Made by a program: the position numbers and the translations under genes. Below are positions 1 through 6,863 of a DNA stretch of 14,019 nucleotides, piece after piece (within the stretch, counting starts at the first letter, position 1; each line of letters opens with the position of its first letter). The notes below the pieces were generated by a model. That model did not search any database. It was not told where the DNA came from and saw nothing but the letters and a program-made list of their open reading frames with translations. Source of the stretch: Acetatifactor sp. (GTDB taxonomy: Bacteria; Bacillota; Clostridia; Lachnospirales; Lachnospiraceae); NCBI GenBank assembly GCA_024699575.1, contig JAILPF010000250.1, positions 1 through 14,019 on the forward strand. The letters run 5' to 3'.

Positions 1-749
1 TTAAAGGAGAACAGCTTTACCATAACCGTCACCTTATCTGTTCCGTTTAACACCAGATAAGGAAGCAGGAAGTCAGACCATGCAGCGGTCACTGCAAAAA
101 TCGCAACAACCATGATAATCGGTTTGGAAAGCGGCAGCATAATGTCTGTAAACACCTGAAGCACGCCACACCCGTCCAGTTTGGCAGCTTCCAGAAGTTC
201 CTTGGGAATCTCCTCAAAAAACTGTTTGAACAGCACCACCCAGAATGCATTTGCTCCAAATGCAAACCAAAGAGGGATAAAACTTTTGTTTAGTCCAATC
301 AGGTTAATGTTTCTAAACAAGGCCACGATACTGGTAACACCCGGAATCATCAGACTCCACATGATTAATCCCAATGCAAACTTGTATCCCTTAGGCTTCA
401 GTACGCCCAGTCCATATGCCAAGAGTCCGTTAAAAATAATTGCACAAACCGTGCTTCCCAAAATGGAAATCAGAGAGTTTCTGTAATATTTCGTGAACTT
501 AAAAGCCTTCCAGGTTTCAGCCATTCTGCTCCATTCAAAACTTTCCGGGAAGATAGTTACATTCCTCGTAAATTCTTTGATATCCTTAAAGCTTGCCAGA
601 AACACCCATAATGCCGGAAACAGCGCCACACATACCATGAAAATGCAAATCACCATAATCAATACAGCCAAAATCTTCACTTTACCGGAACGGATATCAT
701 ATCCACGGATGACACCGTCTTTTTTATCGTTATACTTTTCAAAAAACAT
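1..749 (-). CDS. Carbohydrate ABC transporter permease, MalG-type (3' end cut by window edge)
   Basis: Second inner-membrane subunit of a CUT1-type sugar importer. It pairs with the permease encoded just upstream to form the translocation channel. 249 codons are visible; the family usually has about 275-300, so roughly 30-50 C-terminal residues lie beyond the left edge. Hydrophobic segments are visible near residues 25-50, 95-115, 125-145, 160-178 and 210-232. The EAA loop that docks the ATPase reads EAAKLDGCG from residue 187, followed by the conserved LP pair at about 205-206. The ATG start at 749 is chosen because GGAGGTGAG lies a few bases before it, and this ribosome site overlaps the stop codon of the preceding gene (13 bp between stop and start). 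That arrangement implies translational coupling. The substrate cannot be read from the sequence. No ATPase gene is seen; such importers commonly share an MsmK-like ATPase encoded elsewhere (family knowledge). Confidence 0.93.
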   Translation of the reverse strand, partial: MFFEKYNDKKDGVIRGYDIRSGKVKILAVLIMVICIFMVCVALFPALWVFLASFKDIKEFTRNVTIFPESFEWSRMAETWKAFKFTKYYRNSLISILGSTVCAIIFNGLLAYGLGVLKPKGYKFALGLIMWSLMIPGVTSIVALFRNINLIGLNKSFIPLWFAFGANAFWVVLFKQFFEEIPKELLEAAKLDGCGVLQVFTDIMLPLSKPIIMVVAIFAVTAAWSDFLLPYLVLNGTDKVTVMVKLFSF

Positions 750-762
750 ATCCGCTCACCTC

Positions 763-1659
763 CTATGCCTCTTCTTTTTTGGCAGTTGCTTTCATGTAAA
801 TGCCGCTCAAAATCACCAGAATGATACATACAAGTACCGATAACGCTGCCGCCTTGCCTACATTGTAATCACGGTAACCGTAGCGATACATCAACATCAT
901 CAGGGAAATACTTGCATTATTGGGACCACCGTTTTTGAAAATCATGGGCTCATACATAATCTGGAACACGGAGATAATCTGTAAAATCAGCATTGTCTTG
1001 GCAATTCCCACGATACTCGGCACCGTGATGTGGCAGATTCTCTGCCAGATTCCCGCGCCGTCAATGGTGGCTGCCTCATACAAATCCGGGCTGATGCTGC
1101 TGATATTAGCCATGTAAATCAAAGCGGTGGAACCTGCACTTTTCCAGGTCAGCGTGATGATGATGAGGGGAATCGTCCAGTGCGGATCGTTCAGCCACTC
1201 ATACGGTCCCATCCCAAGCTTTCCGGCCAGAATATTCAGCACACCTGTCGGACCGGGCATAAAGAAATAGCTCCAAATCCAGATAGTTGCAAGCGTCGGC
1301 ATAATGTTGGGAAAATAAACTGCCATACGGAAAAATCCCTTTAGATGTACTGTCTCTGTAATCAGCACACCGATAATCATCGGGACAAAGAATCCAATTA
1401 ACAGGGAATATAACGTATAGCTAAAGGTATTTTTAAAGGAAGCCATAAAATCCACATCTTGGATTACCTGTACATAATTCTTTAATCCTGTGAATGCCAC
1501 CGTCTCATACATCTTAGTGGAATAAAATGATAATCTGATATTTTCAAGTAACGGCTCCCATACAAAAAAAGCAAACAAAACGAGTGACGGCAGCATCACA
1601 AGCCATCCCAGCAAATCTCTCTTACGCCACTTTTCCTTCGGTTTTCTTGCTGTTTTCAC
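763..1659 (-). CDS. Carbohydrate ABC transporter permease, MalF-type
   Basis: First membrane subunit of the left CUT1 importer. It has 298 residues from the start chosen here, normal for MalF/UgpA-type permeases lacking the large periplasmic loop. A basic N-terminus precedes a first membrane helix at about residues 17-35, with further helices around 77-102, 113-133, 163-183, 217-235 and 268-290. The ATPase-contacting EAA loop reads EAATIDGAG from residue 195, followed by a VP pair near 213-214. I chose GTG at 1659 because AGGAGG lies 9 bases upstream (1669-1674). A longer reading from ATG at 1719 would add 20 mostly charged residues and would place that ribosome site inside the gene. It follows the binding-protein gene after 116 bp containing a strong hairpin, and its stop overlaps the ribosome site of the next permease. 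Same operon as its neighbours; substrate unknown. Confidence 0.93.
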   Translation of the reverse strand: MKTARKPKEKWRKRDLLGWLVMLPSLVLFAFFVWEPLLENIRLSFYSTKMYETVAFTGLKNYVQVIQDVDFMASFKNTFSYTLYSLLIGFFVPMIIGVLITETVHLKGFFRMAVYFPNIMPTLATIWIWSYFFMPGPTGVLNILAGKLGMGPYEWLNDPHWTIPLIIITLTWKSAGSTALIYMANISSISPDLYEAATIDGAGIWQRICHITVPSIVGIAKTMLILQIISVFQIMYEPMIFKNGGPNNASISLMMLMYRYGYRDYNVGKAAALSVLVCIILVILSGIYMKATAKKEEA

Positions 1660-1732
1660 GGTCACACACCTCCTAATTCGTTCTGCTTTGTTTTGTCTCC
1701 TTTTTTCACAGGGGAACATTCTTTTTCATGAA

Positions 1733-1765
1733 GCATACCGGGGTAGGAAATAAGCCCCGGTATGC
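1733..1765 (-). promoter_or_regulatory. Intercistronic GC-rich hairpin between binding-protein and permease genes
   Basis: Two 11-base arms, GCATACCGGGG (1733-1743) and CCCCGGTATGC (1755-1765), are perfectly complementary around an 11-base loop, starting 10 bases after the binding-protein stop codon. No run of U follows on the minus strand, so it does not look like an ordinary intrinsic terminator. Hairpins at this position in binding-protein/permease operons typically block 3'-to-5' mRNA decay, or cause partial termination, so that the binding protein is made in excess of the membrane subunits. That role is inferred. Confidence 0.7.
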
Positions 1766-1775
1766 CTGGTTTTAA

Positions 1776-3263
1776 TTATTCAGCAAATACTGTATCCAGA
1801 ATCGTCTGATAGTTCTCATCAGCCTGTTTCATCAAAGCTGCTACATCTGCGTTCTTATCAGTCAAAACTGCCTGAAGAACTTTGGTCAGCTCCTTGTACA
1901 TATCCTGAGTAGAACCGGGCTCCTCGAGGTGAAGTCCTTCGGAAGCTGCTGCATCAAAGTAAGACTGGAACATCTTAGGATCAACGTTGCTGAACTCTTC
2001 AACAACTGCTGCTTCAGCATCCAGAACATCCTGGTCAACCCAGCAAGGGAATCTCTTAAGTACAGGAACTCCATTGTCAACATTGCTCTGAGCGCCGGCC
2101 TTCATACCTGCGATAGATGCTTCTGTTGCAACAGGTGCTTTACCCATAACTTCCAGATAGTCGAGTGCTGCATTGATCTGTGCAGGTGTTGCATCCTTGG
2201 AGAAGAAGTAAGGAGTACCACCATACAGGGAGAACTGTCCGGCAGGGCCTGCAGGTACCGGGCACATAGCCAGTTTATCTACAGGAAGTCCATTTACCTG
2301 AGTAGGCTGAGCCACTGCATCGTTTGCGCCGATATACATAGCTGCATTACCTGTACCAAGCTGTGTAAATCCGGTTCCCCAGTCTTCGGAAAGAGGGTCA
2401 GCAGTAAGTACGTCATAATCCCACTTCAAGGATTTTACAAATTCCATTGCTGCAATTGCTTCGGGTGAATCAAGGTCAGATGTAAAGGTTCCGTCGCCGT
2501 TATCAACACAAAGAGTTGCACCAAATCCCCAGGCGATATTGGAGAAATGCCAGCCGCCTGCTTCATTCTTTGCCAAGAGGCACAGGCCTGCAGCACCGGT
2601 TTTCTCCTTGATAGTCTTAGCTGTCTCTGCAAGTTCATCCCATGTCTTAGGATAGATTGGATATCCATCTGCATCTACCAGACCTGTTTCCTCGAACAAC
2701 TCCACATTGAGCATCATACCAAGTGCATAACCGTCACGAGGAATACCGTATACTCTTCCGTTTTTATCGGAAAGCAATGATTTAATGGAGGGATTCATTG
2801 CATCCAACCAGCCGCGGGCTTCCAGTTCATCTGTAATATCAGCGATAGCACCCTGAGCAATCAGCTTAGCAGGCTCGGTAAACCAGGATTCAAAGATGGT
2901 AGGGCAGTTGCCCGATTCTACCAACGGCATGAAAGTATCGGTCGCATATTTATAATATGCAGGTTCGCATGTAACATTGGGATGAAGCTCCTTCATAGTA
3001 GCCACATATCCCTCATGTACAGCGATATCATCTACCAGAGTATCCTCCGGCCAGATACCAAGTGTAATAGTAACCTCTTCTGCTTCCTCAGCAGCTTCTG
3101 TGCTTGCAGAATCAGATGTAGCTGTCTCCTCGGATGTAACCTCTTCTTTTTCAGTTGTCTCCGCAGGGGCTTCCGTGTTGCTTGCTGACTCACTGCCACA
3201 GGCGGTAAACATTGCTGTAACCATTGCTGTGCAAAGAATCATACTCATCAATTTCTTTTTCAT
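1776..3263 (-). CDS. Extracellular sugar-binding lipoprotein of CUT1 ABC importer
   Basis: Substrate-capturing lipoprotein of the left importer, anchored outside the membrane. It has 495 residues. A lysine-rich start and hydrophobic signal peptide end in the lipobox FTAC with the lipidated cysteine at position 22. A Ser/Thr/Glu/Ala-rich linker runs to about residue 65, then the family 1 solute-binding fold begins (VTITLGIWPED). Features typical of the family include the segment around GRVYGIPRDGYALGMMLN and the hinge-region PKTWDEL. The ATG at 3263 has an AAGGGAG ribosome site 8 bases upstream. The gene is first in its operon behind a consensus promoter and two palindromic operators. Family 1 binding proteins diverge too much to assign a ligand by reading. 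The adjacent divergent nagBA genes make an amino sugar or amino-sugar oligosaccharide a reasonable guess, but other sugars remain possible. Confidence 0.93.
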   Translation of the reverse strand: MKKKLMSMILCTAMVTAMFTACGSESASNTEAPAETTEKEEVTSEETATSDSASTEAAEEAEEVTITLGIWPEDTLVDDIAVHEGYVATMKELHPNVTCEPAYYKYATDTFMPLVESGNCPTIFESWFTEPAKLIAQGAIADITDELEARGWLDAMNPSIKSLLSDKNGRVYGIPRDGYALGMMLNVELFEETGLVDADGYPIYPKTWDELAETAKTIKEKTGAAGLCLLAKNEAGGWHFSNIAWGFGATLCVDNGDGTFTSDLDSPEAIAAMEFVKSLKWDYDVLTADPLSEDWGTGFTQLGTGNAAMYIGANDAVAQPTQVNGLPVDKLAMCPVPAGPAGQFSLYGGTPYFFSKDATPAQINAALDYLEVMGKAPVATEASIAGMKAGAQSNVDNGVPVLKRFPCWVDQDVLDAEAAVVEEFSNVDPKMFQSYFDAAASEGLHLEEPGSTQDMYKELTKVLQAVLTDKNADVAALMKQADENYQTILDTVFAE

Positions 3264-3296
3264 TGTAACTCTCCCTTCTTGAATTTAATAAATATA

Positions 3297-3310
3297 GTTT
3301 AACGTTAAAC
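3297..3310. promoter_or_regulatory. Palindromic operator copy 2 (GTTTAACGTTAAAC), leader of importer operon
   Basis: Perfect 14-bp palindrome with a central CG, identical base for base to the copy at 3441-3454. It lies 33 bp upstream of the binding-protein start codon, in the transcribed leader. The symmetric form with central CG is typical of LacI-family operators. Together with the upstream copy (centres 144 bp apart) it could support looping or act as a roadblock. No LacI-family gene is in the window. Confidence 0.8.
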
Positions 3311-3440
3311 CTATTCACTGTTAACCCAAAATCCTCTCTTCTCCCGGAAAAAATTTATAATTATCCGAAAACGCTGATGTTTACAGGCTTTCCATCCATA
3401 TCAGCAAAGCGTTTCAGGTCAGTTGCGTTTAGGTTTGTTC

Positions 3441-3454
3441 GTTTAACGTTAAAC
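3441..3454. promoter_or_regulatory. Palindromic operator copy 1 (GTTTAACGTTAAAC) at the importer transcription start
   Basis: Exact 14-bp palindrome lying immediately downstream of the TATTAT box of the importer promoter, so it covers the expected transcription start at about 3450. A protein bound here would block RNA polymerase directly. The form matches LacI-family operators, and the inducer is probably the transported sugar or a metabolite of it (inference). Confidence 0.82.
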
Positions 3455-3456
3455 CA

Positions 3457-3485
3457 ATAATATCATACACAGTTTTCATTGTCAA
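3457..3485 (-). promoter_or_regulatory. Sigma-A-type promoter of the sugar importer operon
   Basis: On the minus strand, TTGACA (3485-3480) and TATTAT (3462-3457) are separated by exactly 17 bp. The -35 hexamer is perfect and the -10 box differs from consensus at one base. The expected start near 3450 gives a leader of about 185 nt before the binding-protein ATG. Such a strong core promoter overlapped by an operator fits control mainly by repression. Confidence 0.8.
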
Positions 3486-3576
3486 TAAATCCAAACTACA
3501 CAGTTTTACCAAACTTCTCCCCATCCATTTTCGACTTTTTCGTTTCTATTTTGTGCGTTTTTCACAATGAACCCAA

Positions 3577-3588
3577 GTTTTGCAAAAC
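3577..3588. promoter_or_regulatory. 12-bp palindrome GTTTTGCAAAAC on the nagBA side
   Basis: Perfect 12-bp palindrome with a central GC, about 170 bp before nagB and about 95 bp upstream of the importer -35 box. It resembles the GTTTAACGTTAAAC operator in its outer bases but not its core, so it may be a site for a different regulator or a chance palindrome in AT-rich DNA. Confidence 0.35.
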
Positions 3589-3758
3589 CAAACCTGTAAA
3601 CCAGTCCCTCATTTGACCTTTCTTGTCTTTTTTATGCACACTCTTGCCATTTTGCCCCGTCGCCTTGTTTTTTAAAAAAAAGCTTGCTACACTCTCATTA
3701 TAAAATTCATTCGGTAAATAATTATGTATATATGCACAAGAAAGGATTGGTATTTAAT

Positions 3759-4499
3759 ATGAAAATTGTTGTTGCAGAAGATTATAATCAAATGAGCCGC
3801 ATGGCTGCAAATCTGATTTCTGCTCAGGTAATTATGAAGCCCAACTGCGTATTGGGTCTTGCGACAGGTTCCACTCCCATTGGAATGTACAATCAGTTGA
3901 TTGAATGGTATAAAAAAGGTGATATCGATTTTTCACAGGTAACCTCCATCAATCTGGATGAATATAGAGGACTTGCTCCCGACAACGATCAGAGCTATCG
4001 TTACTTTATGGATACCCATTTCTTTAACCATATAAATATTGATAAGAAACGCACGCATGTGCCTGACGGTCTGGAGCCGGATGCCAACAAGGTATGCCGT
4101 GATTACAATAAAATCATCACAGACTGCGGTGGCATCGATTTGCAGCTTCTGGGAATCGGTATAAACGGTCACATCGGCTTTAACGAGCCCGGCACCGCTT
4201 TTGAAAAAGAGACTCATGTAGTAGATTTGGCAGAGAGTACCATCCGTGCCAACTCTCGTTTCTTTGCATCTCTTGACGAAGTACCTAAGCAGGCATACAC
4301 TATGGGTATCAAAACAATCATGCAGGCAAAGAAAATTCTTGTTGTTGCCAACGGCAAGGAGAAAGCTCAGGCAATTAAGGATGCTTTCTTTGGACCTATT
4401 CTTCCCAAGGTTCCCGGCTCTGTGCTCCAGTTGCATAACGACGTAACCTTGATTGGTGACAAAGAAGCTCTTTCTTTGATTCTGGATGAAATTGAATAG
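3759..4499 (+). CDS. nagB: Glucosamine-6-phosphate deaminase
   Basis: Cytoplasmic enzyme that isomerises and deaminates glucosamine-6-phosphate to fructose-6-phosphate and ammonium, feeding amino sugars into glycolysis. The 246-residue length matches the short Bacillus-type NagB. Visible signatures are the phosphate-binding LGLATGSTP loop (residues 32-40), NLDEYRGL with catalytic Asp67, and GIGINGHIGFNEPG with Asn136, His138 and Glu143 of the catalytic set. Bacillus NagB likewise has Asn where the E. coli enzyme has Asp. ANSRFF and the AYTMGIKTI segment follow. The start at 3759 (MKIVVAEDY) aligns with the family N-terminus; an upstream in-frame ATG at 3684 would add 25 residues unlike NagB. 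AAAGGA at 3741-3746 is a rather distant ribosome site (12 bases). nagA follows after 18 bp, so the two are almost certainly co-transcribed. Confidence 0.97.
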   Translation: MKIVVAEDYNQMSRMAANLISAQVIMKPNCVLGLATGSTPIGMYNQLIEWYKKGDIDFSQVTSINLDEYRGLAPDNDQSYRYFMDTHFFNHINIDKKRTHVPDGLEPDANKVCRDYNKIITDCGGIDLQLLGIGINGHIGFNEPGTAFEKETHVVDLAESTIRANSRFFASLDEVPKQAYTMGIKTIMQAKKILVVANGKEKAQAIKDAFFGPILPKVPGSVLQLHNDVTLIGDKEALSLILDEIE

Positions 4500-4517
4500 A
4501 AAACGGAGTGCATCATC

Positions 4518-5675
4518 ATGATTATCAAAAATGGTTTGGTTTTTACTGAGGATGGCACATTTGAACCTCGTACCGTTCTCACAAAGGACGATGAAATTCT
4601 ATATGTTTCCGTAGACGGAAAAGGGGAAGCTTCCAATGTATTTGATGCAACCGGGTGTTTCGTTCTGCCCGGCTTGACAGATATTCATTTTCACGGCTGT
4701 GCCGGTCATGACTTCTGTGATGGGACGAAAGAAGCTTTTGATGCTATCGCATCCTATGAGCTGACACAGGGTGTCACATCCATCTGCCCGGCGACTATGA
4801 CTTTGTCTGCAGAGCGTTTGACAGAAATCTGCGAAAGTGCCGCAGACTATCATGTTGCACAGCTGAATAACACAGCTAAAACAGACACCGCTGAATTGGT
4901 CGGCATTCACATGGAAGGTCCTTTCATCAATGTCAACAAAAAAGGGGCTCAGAATGCCGCTTATGTACAGGCTCCTTCGGCGGATAAAATAAGAGGCTGG
5001 CAGCAAGCTTCCGGTGGTCTGGTACGATTGATTTCTCTTGCTCCCGAGGTTGATGGAGCAATTGATTGTATTAAGGAATGTGCCGGAGAATTCCGTTTCT
5101 CCATTGCTCATACGGAAGCCGATTACGATACTGCATGCAAGGCATTTGAAGCCGGTGCGGACCATGTCACCCACCTCTATAATGCCATGCCGCCTTTCAC
5201 ACACCGGGCTCCCGGCGTAATTGGTGCCGCCTCTGATGCAGAGGAAAGCTTCGTTGAGTTAATTTGCGACGGTGTACACATTGCCCCCAGCGTCGTCAGA
5301 GCTACCTTCAAGCTCTTCGGCGATGATAGAGTCGTTTTAATCAGCGACAGTATGGAAGCGTGTGGAATGCCTGACGGCACTTACTCTCTTGGCGGACTTG
5401 AGGTACACGTGACCGGTAATCGTGCGACCCTGGCAGACGGAACCATTGCCGGCAGCGCAACCCCACTTTATAAATGTTTGCTCACAGCCGTTTCCATGGG
5501 AATCCCGCTGGAAAGCGCAGTTAAGGCAGCGACCATCAATCCCTGCCGTTCCATTGGAATCGACCATAAATACGGCAGCATCGCCCCCAACAAGAAAGCT
5601 CATTTCCTGATTCTGGATCAGAAGGATTTATCTATCAAGGCTGTGATCAAAGGGCAGGAATGTTATAGACACTAA
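4518..5675 (+). CDS. nagA: N-acetylglucosamine-6-phosphate deacetylase
   Basis: Removes the acetyl group from GlcNAc-6-phosphate, giving glucosamine-6-phosphate (the substrate of NagB) and acetate. It is an amidohydrolase-superfamily TIM barrel of 385 residues, the usual length. Visible active-site elements are DIHFHG with His57 and His59, HMEGPF with metal ligand Glu133, His198 in IAHTEAD, His219 in THLYNAMPPFTHR, DGVHI with His254, and the catalytic Asp277 in LISDSMEACG. The ATG at 4518 has GGAG 9 bases before it. The gene sits 18 bp behind nagB and ends 15 bp before a terminator, giving a two-gene nagBA unit. No GlcNAc kinase or PTS gene is present, so the source of GlcNAc-6-phosphate must be encoded elsewhere. 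Confidence 0.97.
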   Translation: MIIKNGLVFTEDGTFEPRTVLTKDDEILYVSVDGKGEASNVFDATGCFVLPGLTDIHFHGCAGHDFCDGTKEAFDAIASYELTQGVTSICPATMTLSAERLTEICESAADYHVAQLNNTAKTDTAELVGIHMEGPFINVNKKGAQNAAYVQAPSADKIRGWQQASGGLVRLISLAPEVDGAIDCIKECAGEFRFSIAHTEADYDTACKAFEAGADHVTHLYNAMPPFTHRAPGVIGAASDAEESFVELICDGVHIAPSVVRATFKLFGDDRVVLISDSMEACGMPDGTYSLGGLEVHVTGNRATLADGTIAGSATPLYKCLLTAVSMGIPLESAVKAATINPCRSIGIDHKYGSIAPNKKAHFLILDQKDLSIKAVIKGQECYRH

Positions 5676-5690
5676 TATTAACCATTCTAA

Positions 5691-5737
5691 AAAAAGTCTC
5701 AAGACCTCATCTATCCAATGAGTTCATGAGACTTTTT
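5691..5737. terminator. Nested-stem intrinsic terminator after nagA, probably bidirectional
   Basis: Outer arms AAAAAGTCTCA (5691-5701) and TGAGACTTTTT (5727-5737) pair perfectly. An inner stem CTCAT (5706-5710) with ATGAG (5718-5722) closes the loop. The stem is followed by T on the plus strand and, because the outer arms are A5/T5, also by T on the minus strand. It can therefore end nagBA and stop transcription arriving from the opposite side. Confidence 0.88.
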
Positions 5738-5746
5738 CTTATGATA

Positions 5747-5990
5747 TTATATTCTTGCTAAAAGCTCTGCCGGAGTAAATGCAGTCACTTTACTCTTCGA
5801 GAAATCTCGAACATTCCTTGTAACAATGTAATCCGCGTGAATTTGCTCAGCAATTCTCTTTTCTCATAATATACATCATATTTGCAAATGACAATGTCGT
5901 AATATATCCTTGCGCTTGATTTGTCTCACACAGTTTCCAAACCACAGATGAATCCTTGACAAATTCCTGTCGGTTCATTAAAACATCAAG
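5747..5990 (-). pseudogene. PIN-domain (VapC-like) gene remnant with internal deletion
   Basis: Two blocks on the minus strand, in different frames, read like the two ends of a PIN-domain ribonuclease of the kind found in toxin-antitoxin pairs. The first block (about 5990-5847) begins LDVLMNRQEF and includes GYITTLSFANMMYIMRKE before a stop. The second (about 5853-5747) includes ADYIVTRNVRDF and FTPAELLARI, then TAA. DYIVTRN-x-x-DF is the usual C-terminal PIN signature. The N-terminal Asp-Thr-Asn segment that precedes LDVL in intact proteins is absent, and around 40-50 residues between the blocks, including a central conserved acidic position, are missing. No start codon or ribosome site is usable. 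The left breakpoint coincides with the end of the neighbouring methyltransferase gene. No antitoxin gene was seen. Almost certainly non-functional. Confidence 0.75.
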
Positions 5991-6759
5991 GTCTCCTCGC
6001 TAATTCCAAATCCATTGTGTAATACACAGTTAGACTTCCACCATGATTTTGAATCACGGAGTAAATTTCATCGAAAAGCTTTTTCCTGGTCTGCACCTCC
6101 AGCTTCATATGATCCGGATAAGTCCGCAGCAAAGCCATATATTCGTCAGCAGTAAAATCTTTTTGTGCCGAATAGATGTCGTATCGGATATCATAAAATC
6201 CATACTTGTCTGCTAACGCCGCTGTTTTCTTTGCATCATCCAAACTAAATTCTTTTGGACGCTGTCTATGAGGAAAGTACTTGGAATAAATGCCTTGAAT
6301 CTCTTCTGCCATCGCTGCCCGGCCTTTATCCGCTCCTGCATGATAGGCAAATCTGGCAAATGTACCGCCGGGTTTTAACAGTTGAAATACTCTTTTATAT
6401 CCATATTCCTCAGGAATCCAGTGAAATGCGGTTGCCGCATATATCAGGTCGAAGGACTTCTCTTGACCTCCAAACTCCTGCAATGTCTGATTTTCCAGCG
6501 TAAAATTAGCATAATTCACAAACCTTTGTCTGGCAAAATCAGCCAGCTGTTTCCCCGGCTCTATCCCTGTAAGGCAACATCCTGTATCCAGTACAGGTCC
6601 GGTAGCTTTTCCTGTTCCCATCCCAATTTCAAGCACTATACTATTTGAATCAATCGGTTGATAACATAAAATATCTTTGTAGATTTCCTTGACATACATG
6701 GGGCGACTCTTGTCATAATCTATCGTTGCATCATCAAATGTTGTTTCAAATGCTGTCAT
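5986..6759 (-). CDS. Class I SAM-dependent methyltransferase
   Basis: Small cytoplasmic methyltransferase of 257 residues with the Rossmann-like class I fold. Motif I reads VLEIGMGTG (residues 42-50), an acidic residue follows at the end of strand 2 (GIEPGK, Glu67), and FDLIYAATAFHW (103-114) is the motif IV region shared by the methyltransferase type 11 / UbiE-like group. The acceptor substrate cannot be inferred. The start at 6759 is chosen because GGAGG lies 7 bases upstream and the protein then begins at the family N-terminus (MTAFETTFDD). An ATG at 6831 would add 24 residues encoded through a terminator hairpin and is unlikely. It lies downstream of the GH31 gene but behind that terminator, so it is either expressed by read-through or from an unrecognised promoter. 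Its 3' end abuts the PIN remnant. Confidence 0.85.
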   Translation of the reverse strand: MTAFETTFDDATIDYDKSRPMYVKEIYKDILCYQPIDSNSIVLEIGMGTGKATGPVLDTGCCLTGIEPGKQLADFARQRFVNYANFTLENQTLQEFGGQEKSFDLIYAATAFHWIPEEYGYKRVFQLLKPGGTFARFAYHAGADKGRAAMAEEIQGIYSKYFPHRQRPKEFSLDDAKKTAALADKYGFYDIRYDIYSAQKDFTADEYMALLRTYPDHMKLEVQTRKKLFDEIYSVIQNHGGSLTVYYTMDLELARRP

Positions 6760-6781
6760 ATCAGTTCCTCCATTGTGTCTG

Positions 6782-6817
6782 AAAAAAATCCCACTGTACT
6801 GCCTTAGTACACTGGGA
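6782..6817 (-). terminator. Intrinsic terminator after the GH31 glycosidase gene
   Basis: On the minus strand TCCCAGTGTACT (6817-6806), loop AAGGC, AGTACAGTGGGA (6800-6789) form a 12-bp stem with a single G-G mismatch, followed at once by seven T (6788-6782). It stands 46 bp after the GH31 stop codon and ends 22 bp before the methyltransferase ATG, which leaves almost no room for a new promoter between them. Confidence 0.85.
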
Positions 6818-6863
6818 CTTTCCACATACATGATAACATCAGCATTGACGATGATTGCCTCTG

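Larger units (their letters stand above)
3264..3758. promoter_or_regulatory. Divergent control region between sugar importer operon and nagBA
   Basis: This 495-bp AT-rich stretch holds no convincing gene. It contains the minus-strand importer promoter, two copies of an exact 14-bp palindrome, an additional 12-bp palindrome (3577-3588), and an imperfect inverted repeat in the importer leader (arms about 3367-3378 and 3400-3415). The nagB side has a TATAAA at 3699-3704 without a good -35 box at normal spacing, so I could not place the nagB promoter with confidence. Confidence 0.75.

Noticed and set aside
1660..1719. 20-residue N-terminal extension of the MalF-type permease from ATG at 1719
   Set aside because: It would bury the AGGAGG ribosome site inside the gene, and the extra residues do not resemble the family.
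1929..2468. Plus-strand open frame of 179 codons
   Set aside because: Antisense to the left binding-protein gene; unusually Cys-rich translation with no family signature.
3366..3379. Possible catabolite-responsive element (CGAAAACGCTGATG)
   Set aside because: Matches the core of the consensus but fails at both outer ends. Too weak to list as a site.
3360..3430. Minus-strand reading ending KRFADMDGKPVNISVFG, looking like a protein C-terminus
   Set aside because: Fewer than 30 open codons with no start signal, and much of it is explained by the inverted repeat in the leader.
3432..3479. Short minus-strand frame starting MKTVYDII, resembling a LacI-family N-terminus
   Set aside because: Only 16 codons long, lies on top of the -10 box and operator of a convincing promoter, and has no ribosome site. 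The resemblance is probably chance.
3684..3704. TTGCTA and TATAAA as the nagB promoter
   Set aside because: The spacing is only 9 bp, far from the 16-18 bp required, so no promoter is called.
5847..5990. Minus-strand block as a small intact gene
   Set aside because: It has no usable start with a ribosome site, and its similarity starts and stops abruptly compared with PIN proteins, so it is treated as part of a pseudogene.
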